DNA of 64,000 nucleotides from Branchiostoma belcheri (lineage: Eukaryota; Chordata; Leptocardii; Amphioxiformes; Branchiostomatidae). This document shows, one piece after another, positions 12,401 through 20,892 of the stretch. The stretch lies in assembly GCF_001625305.1 (NCBI RefSeq), contig NW_017804653.1, forward strand, positions 323,446 through 387,445, written 5' to 3'. Made by a program: the position numbers and the translations under genes. Numbering within the stretch: position 1 is the stretch's first letter; each line of letters starts with the position of its first letter. Under the pieces are notes generated by a model. The model made no database searches. It was not told the DNA's origin and was given only the letters and a program-made list of their open reading frames with translations.

Positions 12401-13336
12401 CTAATTAAAACTTCGAACAAATAATTACATGTAGATCAGTTTATTTCTGCTCTCCCTTTTAGATATCTTGCTGTGTGTAATTTTGACCCAAAATGTACCA
12501 GTGTAATGGGGGTGTAGTTTCCATGCATTCAGTTAGAGGGCGCAGGTGCTTGGATGTCTTAGCTTTCGTCATGGTATGAATGAGAAGATCAGAGTAGCCT
12601 GTCATGCTAGCCAGGCAAGGTAGCCAGGCCTGGCAGGCACCTAGGTTCTTCCGTAAACCCCCTTACCGTGACGTTCCTTAACGTTTGGAGGATTGTGAAT
12701 CTTGTGTGCATCAGAGTCAGGCCTGGTGTCATCTGAAGCCTGCTGGGGATCCGGTCTGTTCACCGGTTTTTGATGTTCCTCTGCATTTGTAGGATTGCGA
12801 AGGTCGTGTACATGTACTTGTACATTGGCATCATGACTAGCCTGTTGGCAGATGTTTTCTCCGTACATCGGGTTCGAAAATTCTTTGCGGTGGGGACCTC
12901 GAGGCCTGGTATAACAAGCCGTTGTGGTGTTCATGAGATAGTTTTCGTGATCGGATATGTTTGCAACAGCGTAAGGTTCCAATAAATTGTCAATATCGTC
13001 AGCCACTGCACTTTCTTCCTGCATGACTGTAGGTTCAAATTCTCCGTCCATGTTTTCAATTATAGCGTTAGCATCTTCTTCATTATCCCCTGAGTCAGTG
13101 TACACGGCAGAGTTTTCAGCTTTGGTCGTGTCAGATACAGAATATACAAGAGTGTCTTCTGGGGTGGGGACGTCGGGCTGACTTGCACAACTTGTATGTT
13201 TAACTTCCTCTCCAGCCGTGTACAGGACATTCTGATCAGTGCGTAGGTTTTCTTCATTTTGCTCTGGGCTTGTTGGCTCCTCTGGATGGTTTGTATGATA
13301 TACTGGATTGTTCTCTTCTCTGATGGACTGATTCAT
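6467..13336 (-). CDS. Type II membrane protein: SUEL-type lectin domain plus NHL propeller
   Basis: Exons on the minus strand: 13336-12667, 11906-11794, 10562-10139, 9419 to about 9290, 8122-7989, 7309-6467. The first four exon junctions are supported by GT/AG signals and by matching phase (1, 0, 1). Exon 1 (223 residues) is an acidic cytoplasmic tail with repeated tyrosine motifs (NPVYHTN, TLVYSVS, SAVYTDS, EPYAVAN, NPMYGEN), possible SH2 docking sites. Exon 2 holds the single membrane span (FPAALVLVLFLTGMTVYG). Exon 3 is a stalk of about ten 11-residue repeats of the type NGTNPPTLGTI, with several N-glycosylation sequons. Exons 4-5 form a galactose/rhamnose-binding lectin (Gal_lectin) domain: KKCEEST, LIVIDDAFYGR, then QKCQGYKHC and DPCPHNKKYLEVTYHC. 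Exon 6 is an NHL beta-propeller (GGVAVSSTNEIFVTDEGN, DKSGHVIVGD) ending at TAG. The donor of exon 4 is unresolved, and exon 6 has a frame problem near 7270 (see findings). The ATG at 13336 is the first in its open frame. The topology suggests a cell-surface recognition or adhesion protein; the ligand is unknown. Confidence 0.7.
7500..7912. mobile_element. PIF/Harbinger-type MITE in an intron
   Basis: Ends GGCCACAGC and GCTGTGGCC are flanked by TTA on both sides (7497-7499, 7913-7915). The subterminal parts (a GATGACATCAGTGCGCGC-type block at the left, TCATCCAT at the right) match the copy at 14826-15235. It lies in the intron between the lectin and NHL exons of the gene at 6467-13336. Confidence 0.8.
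8825..9200. repeat. Dispersed repeat, also at 38595-38830 and 39340-39500
   Basis: The shared blocks are GTTCATGATTTT, GGCAAGTTACCGTTG, CCAAGGTCAAG, a GGGTCCC(C/T)A(C/T)GTCA block and a CCTTTTGTGT block. A related half-copy of the same blocks precedes it within the element (8930-9010). No coding sense. The family is not identified. Confidence 0.5.
10150..10470 (-). repeat. In-frame 33-bp coding repeats of the stalk
   Basis: About ten 33-bp units encode 11-residue repeats (DGTNPPILETV / NGTNPPTLGTI) in exon 3 of the lectin-NHL gene. Period 33 keeps the frame. Units starting NGT are glycosylation sequons; the alternating DGT units are not. This array is separate in period and sequence from the 30-bp intronic array next to it. 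Confidence 0.8.
10606..11330. repeat. 30-bp minisatellite of RE1/NRSE-like sites, 24 units
   Basis: Twenty-four head-to-tail units of 30 bp, one of them cut to 18 bp near 10774-10791. Each has the form TTCAGCACCAGGGACAG then TGTGTGATGGTAG. Fifteen units keep the 17-base core exactly; others vary as TTCAGTACC, AGAGACAG, AGTTACAG or AGGGAAAG. The core has both half-sites of the REST/NRSF element (CAGCACC and GGACAG) with the standard 2-nt spacing. The array lies in the intron (11793-10563) of the lectin-NHL gene, just upstream of a good acceptor (a pyrimidine tract then TTTTTTCCAG). Long open frames across it on both strands arise because a 30-bp unit without stops stays open; I do not call them genes. 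Confidence 0.9.
11590..11658. mobile_element. Right end of a hAT-like nonautonomous element (partial)
   Basis: The stretch has GGTGCACCACTGTGCACC followed by ATGAATTTCGAGCCCTG, the inverse of the terminus at 6101. Flanks do not match that copy. The other end is not found. Confidence 0.4.
12111..12660. mobile_element. MITE with long inverted ends, at a splice donor
   Basis: The arms are long (about 110 bp each): TGGGTTTACGGAAAAACTAG, CCTGCCAGGCC and GCTAGC blocks at 12111-12222 recur inverted at 12522-12660, ending CCGTAAACCC. Flanks are CCTTACC on both sides (12103-12109, 12661-12667), or 8 bp with one mismatch, consistent with a hAT-type insertion. On the gene strand the right flank is the GGTAAGG donor of exon 1 of the lectin-NHL gene. 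Confidence 0.75.
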
Positions 13337-13404
13337 TGCGCCTATATTGTCGACTCTATTGGCAGAATGAGAATGAGATGTACAATTTTTTTTGCTACAA
13401 ATGG

Positions 13405-13703
13405 ACAGTATTTACTTGCTGAAGGAAAACATATTCGTTTTTGCTCTGTTTCCTCTTTAATGTTCTTCTCCAAACAAATAAGGTCAATGACTTGAATCAG
13501 ACATCTGTCACCATGGTAACTGGTGTTAGGTTACATCATGTTGCAATTTTATAGCAGGAGGGATTTAGACTCCTGTCACTTATTTATTTATTTATTTATT
13601 TATTTATTCATCTTAAGGACGTATGGGTTGTCACTGTATATAATGTGAATGTGTTTGACTAAGAATTCACGAAGCAGGCCATAATGTGAAGGTAAACATT
13701 ATG
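13405..13703. mobile_element. MITE family A (ends with AATGTTTACC), degenerate copy
   Basis: It shares with 48428-48675 and 63425-63673 the blocks GAAGGAAAACAT, TTTTTGCTC, CTGTCACCATGG, AACTGGTGTTAGG and GGTAAACATTATGCATT. The left end is decayed. It contains a (TTTA)n run at 13579-13609. Confidence 0.6.
13579..13609. repeat. TTTA microsatellite
   Basis: Seven or eight tandem TTTA units inside the MITE. Confidence 0.9.
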
Positions 13704-13767
13704 CATTAATGTTGCGTTGCAAAGCAAATGTTTCCATTCTATTTGCACATTGTGTTGTGTTGTGATA

Positions 13768-13996
13768 AGTGCGTTGGCTTCTTTAACGTGCGTGGGGTGT
13801 GGCTCTCCCAAACATTTTAAGTCCTATCCGAGGGATGTCCCTAATTGAAGCTAGGTACAGTACATCTCTCTTACACATGAGTAAAGTCGTGTAAAGTGCA
13901 TTTCCCAAGAGCACAAGATTGGTGGCATTGGGCAGGATTCGAACCCTTGACCTCTTACAGGTGTGAGCCGAACACGCTACCGTTTCACCACACGAT
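13768..13996 (-). mobile_element. tRNA-derived SINE, antisense
   Basis: Reading the minus strand from 13996: TCGTGTGGTGAAACGGTAGC (box A region), then GGGTTCGAATCCTGCCC (box B), then a body with CACAAGAT... and GTGTAAAGTGCATTTCC in the order seen in the copies at 42140, 45237 and 51262. The terminal A-rich tail is short or lost. Confidence 0.75.
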
Positions 13997-14142
13997 TATT
14001 TAATAGATACTTGGCTGCAGTTTTGCAGTAGAAGTAAACTACTAGTAGGGAGTTCTGCCTTCTGTGCCCAAAACACAGCAATTAGAAACCTACCGCCCCT
14101 TTAGCCTTAAAGGCCATAGCTATATATGACACTTTTACCTCT

Positions 14143-14672
14143 CAGTGTTCGAAATACCTGCCTGCAGTCTGCAATCTGCAGATAGATATTCAAGATTGCA
14201 GAAGAAAAAATTATACAATCTGCAATTTTGCAGAAGGAAAAATAGGCTCCAGATTCATTAGCTTTCAATTTAGCAAACTAAAACTTCCAGGCCCCAGGGA
14301 CAGACTGTTCTGAAACAACAGGAGCTTCTTCACTAATTTGCATCATCCTTGTCTTGACTTGTCTAACTTTTGTTCCTTTTGGACTTCCAAAATATTGTCT
14401 TCACTAATTTGCATATCAATCCATAGTTCATGCTTATAAACCTGAAATTCTCCTGCAGTCTAGTAATGCTACTGTACAGATTTACAAAGCTATATATGAT
14501 GTAAAAAGGAATTACTGTTTTGAGAAGGTTGTAGTATGGAGGCTTGTGTATTTGCAGAAAGGTTGTAATATGTAGGCTTGTGTATTTGCAGAAAGTATTT
14601 CCAAATTGCAGAACAAAATTTTGACTCTTCTGCAATATTGCAGAGTACTGAAAAAAAGTATTTCAACCACTG
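14143..14672. mobile_element. hAT-like MITE with 5-bp target duplication
   Basis: Ends CAGTGTTCGAAATAC and GTATTTCAACCACTG are inverted with a few mismatches and flanked by CCTCT on both sides (14138-14142, 14673-14677). The inside is rich in TTGCAGAA / CTGCAAT blocks near both ends. No transposase. Confidence 0.65.
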
Positions 14673-14825
14673 CCTCTTATCCACACATCTTTTTAGCCAT
14701 TGGGTATTTCTTACTAGCAAGGAGGTTTTGCTCACTGCAAATTCTATTATTATTAAAGAGAACACTTCTAGGCACTAAACTAAGCACACTGGTGTCTGGA
14801 ACAGCATGTCTTTGTCTACATGTAA

Positions 14826-15235
14826 GGCCACACCGATTTAATTTTATGGATGACATCCACGCGCGCATTGATTTTCGCCCGATCTCAAAAAAAAAAAAAG
14901 ATCACGTATTCCGAGGCTCTGGCCTGGCTTTAGGCCTGGGTAGTGCATGGTGGTGATAACTCTGGTTGACGGCAGCCAGGCTACCGAAGCTCCAAGACTC
15001 AAGAACTCAGTACATACGTACAGCAGTGTCGATTCATATATTCCGCAAAAATCCAGCATGTGTCGGCCTGTCGTATACGTCGCTATGTAATGCGCCAAAT
15101 TCACAATACCAGGTTTGTAATTCCTCGTGGTTTTTGTAGCATTTTTATCTTTGGCCGGATTTTTCTTTTTTCGCCCGCGCGCACTAGTTTGGGGGTCTTC
15201 AGAGGATGTCATCCATAAATTAAATCGGTGTGGCC
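14826..15235. mobile_element. PIF/Harbinger-type MITE
   Basis: Ends GGCCACACCGATTTAATTTT and TTAAATCGGTGTGGCC are flanked by TAA on both sides (14823-14825, 15236-15238). Subterminal GGATGACATCC and GGATGTCATCC are also inverted. Same subfamily as 7500-7912. No transposase. Confidence 0.85.
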
Positions 15236-15564
15236 TAAGTCAGAAACATCAATGCTGGAGACACTAGGAGAAGCAGGAGTTACGAAGGCTGGCTGGAAAT
15301 GTAGTTCATGACTCAATTGCAACAACACTTACCGTTAGGTGAAGCCTTGAAAACTGCTAAGTACATACTGGACTATACTTGATCCAGCTGTCTTGGACTC
15401 TGTTCCTAGCAAAATTTCTGGTCAGGAGAAACTCGGCTTTCTGCAGACAGTGAGTCGCGGCAAAATTCTGTCAAATGACGGGAAAACGGCCGCTGGCTAG
15501 AACCCTGAAGTCGGCTCTGGGTGAGGTGTGCTGCTCCCAGCTGGTAGACTAATAAGTAGATTAA

Positions 15565-15890
15565 GGCCACACCAATTTAATTTGTTGGTTCCCGGAAAAA
15601 AATAAAACAGATCTAGGCATTGTATTATAGCCTCAAATGCTACGATAGGAGCCATGAAGTCAACACAAAAGGCTGGGTTAATATTCAAACAATGAATTTT
15701 GAACTTTTAATCAAACCACTGCATTGATAGATGGAAAAACTGTAACAACTAGGAAGAAAGGGACTTTCGTCAATGGTTGGGGGCAAAATATAAGCATTTT
15801 TGAGCTGATTCAGCACCAGAATCCTTTTTTTTAGTTCAGAAAAAAACGAAGAGGCGAATCCGAGAACCAACAAATAAAATTGGTGTGGCC
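15565..15890. mobile_element. PIF/Harbinger-type MITE
   Basis: Ends GGCCACACCAATTTAATTTG and AAAATTGGTGTGGCC with TAA flanks (15562-15564, 15891-15893). Inner blocks (GGAGCCATGAAGTCAACA, TGAATTTTGAACTTTTAA) recur at 35540-35645 and, inverted, at 57440-57480. Confidence 0.85.
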
Positions 15891-15894
15891 TAAG

Positions 15895-17216
15895 AACTGC
15901 TTATGGCATGATGAAACAAGATGCAGTTTTTTTACTCTTTTCTTTTAATCTCATCTTGTGTTAATGTGCTATGAGTTGATTGGATGTTTATTAATTTTTT
16001 TGACGTAGGCCCACCCACACACTCAGACAATTATTCGATAGCAAAAATTCAGTCTTGTACAAAATTTGACTGATTTATAGATAGATATTAGATAGATAAG
16101 AAACTCTTAGCTTATGGCAAATTTCAAGTAGTTTTAGTGGGTACATGTATATCTGTCAATAATGCTATAGGATACATTTCTGAAATAATTTCACGACTAA
16201 TTCCAGATGCAATTTCACCTTTAGTTGATTTTTTTTTTCATATTGTTCAATCCCATAGTTGTGCAGGAATGAACCCATTGATGTAGTGGAATCAACCATT
16301 CTTCTTCGTGGGGAGGTCCTGAATTTCGGCAGCACCACCAATGAATCGTCAATAAGGTAACTAACAGATAGCATCTTGACCATACTCATTCGGGTTAGCT
16401 TAGGGGTACTCCGGCCGGCCAGAGTTTGTTTGGCCCCCGATTGTAGAAGCCGGACTTATGAAAAATGTCCCGTTTCCCCTGTCCACTCTCACTCTGTGAC
16501 CCAGCTGAAATAAATAAATAGAAATATTGTCAATTCTATGTCTTGAAAGAAGTGGGAGGGGCTTTCATTTTTATTTGATTTTTTTTTTCATTTTTATTTA
16601 TTTACCCAGGGCAGTATGTTGCCATGTTGGCAATTTTCAAAACTCCATGCATTAGAATTGGTATATTCCAGGCAGCTATAATGGGAGAAATCTTGTTTCT
16701 GTAAGATGTAATAAAAGGCAATAAAGAAATCCTGTTTTTTCTTCCTACAGAAGACACAAAACTGAACGGAATGACCCCATGAGCAAGCCAGATGTTACTA
16801 TCGAAGGGAACAGAAGCATGCAGTGACTATCATAGTATCATAACATAGTCAACTCTTTTATCTGATTCGTAATTGTTGTGCATCAGATCTTGTAAGTTGT
16901 CAGGATTTCTATCTAGAGAGAGAGAGTATACATGTATAATGATTGCATTTACTTGAGAGGTGAGAAGATGTTTTGTGAGACATTTTACTAGTATTTGTGT
17001 TCTCATTTTTGTTTCTTTAGTCCAAGGTTGATGGTGAAGTGTCGCAGGGATGTTTAGTATTAAAAAAAAGGACAATCTGAAAATCAGCACCAAGGTCAGA
17101 GTCAATCATATCAACTTGTGGCACTTCATCTGGTTTACTTCACACACGTCTACTATTTCTTTCTCTACATCAGTCTTCTTTTCTCTTTATCAACACTGCC
17201 ATTTCCCCCTGTTTTG
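15895..17216. other. Unassigned interval
   Basis: AT-rich sequence with T-runs (near 16230 and 16575) and a short AGAGAG run near 16915. No exon or RNA gene recognised. Confidence 0.4.
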
Positions 17217-19762
17217 TTCTGAAGTAGGCCGCAATAGTTTCTATTCCAATTCCTCATATAGTTACTCGTACTATTACTGCTAGACACCATGGAGTATTTT
17301 ACTGGTGGCTACAAGTATTCTTGGTGGTCTTAAGACATATGTTAGGAGACTGGTTTTTGTTCAGTCCAGACTTAAATTGAGTAATTTGTGGTTATGTAAG
17401 AGGATCATGAAAAGATATTGTAATAATTTAGACACTGGTGTATGATTATTGCATGCTTAATTACCAACCGTATAGAGGAAAATATGACAGCGTCATATAA
17501 CATTGTTTTGAATTTATTAATCTTTTTCATATTTTCATATCAACTCTTGAAGACAATACAACCAGGCTTGAGACATGAGAGCAATAGATGTACCAATAAT
17601 TTAATGAAGCATTCAAAAACAGACCATCACATCAAAACGATCCATACTAAACTGCCGAATGTGCGGAAGCCATGTCATAGGTCACACTGGCATTGTTAAC
17701 TCTTCCAGTCTTGATGGTATATTAAATGAAGCACCAATGTCAGTAAGGCCATGTAACATGGAACTTGGTAAATAAAATGAGGATGAAAAAAGCACACTTG
17801 TATCGTTTGTATCATGTGTTTTTGCCTTGTACATGTAAGTCAGGCTATTCAGGCTGTTTGCCATTGATATTGTACTGGGGTTACAGCCAATTGAAAATAA
17901 GTTATTTTGTAAGACTTGAGCACTTAGTATTACCTCTTGGCAGGAAACCTTGTGTGAACAGCTCAAGTCAGGAGAGAAAAATGTTTTAGAAATTGTGCCA
18001 TGCAATGTTAAGAATGCAAGCATTGAATGATACAGAAACTTTGGATAGATTAATTAATACATGTATGCTGAAGAATTGTCCCCATCCACTTCCATGGATT
18101 TCTTTCAGAAGGCTAGAATCTTTCATTTTCATCCTTTTTTCAAAAGGCTAGAATCTTTTTTTATAAAAATTGTGCAGTATATAGTAATAGTAATATAGTG
18201 AGACTCTCAGACAGTTTGTGACAGAAACTAGACAGCTAGGAAAATGTTTTGACTTAGCCTCCCAACATCTGCTTGGAGACCAACATCTGCTTGGAGATTA
18301 GATAGAACCAACGTATTAAAACATGGCGGGGATAGAACGAACAGCGTTTACAAGAAAGTCGGCCTTGAGCTAGCAGAGGAGTGCGCTTCAAAGTTACCAT
18401 AATTCCACAAGATAGTGGTCACGAGGAAACGTCAGACATGAATTCTGTCAAACAAAGTGTGAAACCCGCAGTAAATTTGGCGTAACGCATCAAAGATGGC
18501 GGAGTGACAGTATATATGTATTATTGTCGGGTTGCAGTTTACAAATAGGTGCAAAACATTTAAAAATGGTTACATCTACAAAAACTCTACAGTATGGTGT
18601 GTAAAATGAGTCATTCTTTGTATTTATACATGTATTTGACAAATAGAATTAACCCTAAGAAGTAAATAAACGAAAATAAGTTCAACAACAAAATAGTTTT
18701 CTTGTCTCTAAAAACGCGAGAATTTCAATAACTTGTGGCTTATTATTTTACTTTAAATCTACAGAAAATAAAACAGTCAGTTTTCGGCATGTTAACCCGT
18801 AGAAAAAGTCATAATGTGAAAAATTCCGCAAAAAGTTGAAACCCCCTTTCGAGTCTCCGAGGTTTGGCCATTCCCAAATCGCCCGAATCCGCGAGTGGGC
18901 TAAATCTCCTAACTGTTACAGGTGGTCCCGATTTCTCACTTCCGGGTTTGAACGGCCGAAATTAGGGTCTCTGGGGGGTTACCAATATTACTTGTTTAAA
19001 ACACAAATGTTTGCTTTTCTAGAAAACGCTAAGTATTTTCAATAACTTTTGAACGGCTCTGTCATACGTTTTAAATTGTCTACAATCCCCACCGAAAAGA
19101 AAAGCCGTATGTTGAAGTTTTTGTCGTATTTTTCGTCGAGTTCACGGTCTCCGAGTTTGCAGATTGCACAATTTTCTGAGAAACCAGTGCGGCGAAGCCG
19201 CGGCAACTGGGAGTGGGTATTCTCGCAGTATAGCAGTTCGTATCGCGGAATACGACAGAAAATTGAGCCGTTTTGCCACATTTCTATCAAAATAACTCAA
19301 TTTCATATGATATAAACTTTCCACTGTCGCATATGAAGGGAAGGTTGGGGGATAAGATGGGTGTCTCCAGCGGACGGAAAGGCCCCGCGCGGCCGGCGGT
19401 TGGTAGCCGGCCTGCTGCAGAGGCCGCCCGGCTCCCCGTACTTTCAGCGGCGCCGAGACTTACAATTTCGCCGTCAGAGATGTGAATAAGTGAATAAAAT
19501 TCCCCAAACCTGGATAGTACTAGTAGTACTGCGGGGCCATGGTGATTTCTGCTGGGCCCACTAGCGGCAATAGCGCGGCCCACGGCGATGGAGATCGTGC
19601 ATCTGCGGCCCCGCAGCAGTCCTGCACCGATGGCCTGCCGGATTTTTATACGGCGCTAATGTCGCTAGCAGGCCGAGTAGAAGCCGGTCAAGGCCGCGGT
19701 ACTGAGTGGCTTAAATCTTAAAGTTGCTGAATTTCATACTCCTTTTTCTGACAGACTTTCGC
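17217..19762 (+). repeat. Left arm of a ~6.5-kb imperfect palindrome
   Basis: This arm is the reverse complement of 20893-23688. Matching anchors include CTTAAGACATATGTTAGGAG (17330-17350) against its complement near 23570. A double CAACATCTGCTTGGAGA with GATAGAACGAACAGCG (18265-18350) matches 22270-22360. The GACCACCTGTAACAGTTAGG block lies on the other arm near 21700. A GC-rich part lies at 19370-19690. By eye the sampled stretches agree at about 90-96%, with indels. Open frames here are mirrored in the other arm and look non-coding. Confidence 0.85.
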
Positions 19763-20892
19763 CACGAAACGAATTTTCTAAAACACCAGTATCTTCTAGG
19801 CTGATGTGTGCTCCTCTACTCAAACCTTGAGTCAAGGCCGACCGATGTTGTGAGCCGTTCAGTCATGGTCAAATGCCGGCGCCGATTCTACAGTGTGTCC
19901 GTAGCCGATCGTAGCGGCCCGTTCGTACGGCTATCGTGATCGAGAAATTCATGAACCGTCCATAAACTTGCAAACTGATAAATGAAAAAGTTGGACTGAA
20001 GGCTCTGCAACGGATCCCTCTCTTTACCTTCTTGGTGTCTTTCAAGCTTACGAAGTTACTGGAACGGTACCCAGCCCAGTCTACAGTGGATCGGACAGGC
20101 TATCCTCGGGGCGGTAGAAGCTCTTCGCCGCCGGTCTTCAGCTTGGCAACCTGTTGGAGTGTCGGCCACCTGTTGTGGGATTTGCCGCGGTGGGAGTTCA
20201 ACCTCAACCGTGCAGAACTCCTGCCGAGTTCGAAGTCAAGCCCGGTGGTGGAGAATTCCTCGTCTAGAGCCTCAAAGATAGCCCGTTCAATCCACAACAA
20301 GACCGGATACCAGGCAGCAAAGTTTAACCGTTACAGCGTAAAGGTACAGATAATGGCGGTGCAGTACATGGATCAAAAGCGACCCCTAGCAGTCGGTTTA
20401 CATCACTGCACCTATCATGCTGGTACACTGCTCTGGTACTGCAGTGATTATTTTCGCCGCTATGCATTGGGGCGCTTTTGATCTATGGCGCAACTCTCAA
20501 CCACTGTTCAGGGATGCTCATGGAACTGCAGTGATTTTCTTTCGCCGCTAGAAGGGCGCTTTTGATCCATGGCGATTTTAACGTGTCAGAAACACAGAAT
20601 TTGACCAAGGACGGAGCTGGTTTGGATTTCAAACGATGCGGCACTCACAATTAGGGCACTTTTTGTGCGTTTTTCTGCGCCGTTGACGTGTAAAGCTTAT
20701 TTATTTCTGTCTAGAAGGGTATGGTTGTCAATTTCTTTTGCTAAATCTAGCTAAATTAAAGGATGGCGATAAAAGATTGTAGCCCAAAAGAAATTCATGG
20801 TAGGGGGAGGGGCAGTAGGGACATACAATGTAACTGACCAGGGGAGTTAGCCGACCATAGAGCACGATATTGGTGTTTTAGGAAATGCTTTT
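19763..20892. other. Unique centre of the palindrome
   Basis: GC-rich, about 1.1 kb, with no counterpart elsewhere in the window. Open frames of 149 codons (plus, 20032-20481) and 66 codons (minus, 20300-20100) overlap and carry no motif I know. A short segment is repeated: CTGCAGTGATTAT/TTCTTTCGCCGCTA...GGGCGCTTTTGATC at 20440-20480 and 20525-20570. No transposase seen. Confidence 0.4.

Noticed and set aside
13768-13996. Functional tRNA gene
   Set aside because: The tRNA-like part continues into a SINE body shared by four other copies, and the cloverleaf is not kept.
20032-20481. 149-codon frame in the palindrome centre
   Set aside because: No motif, no start or splice support, overlapped by an antisense frame; GC-rich sequence alone gives long frames.
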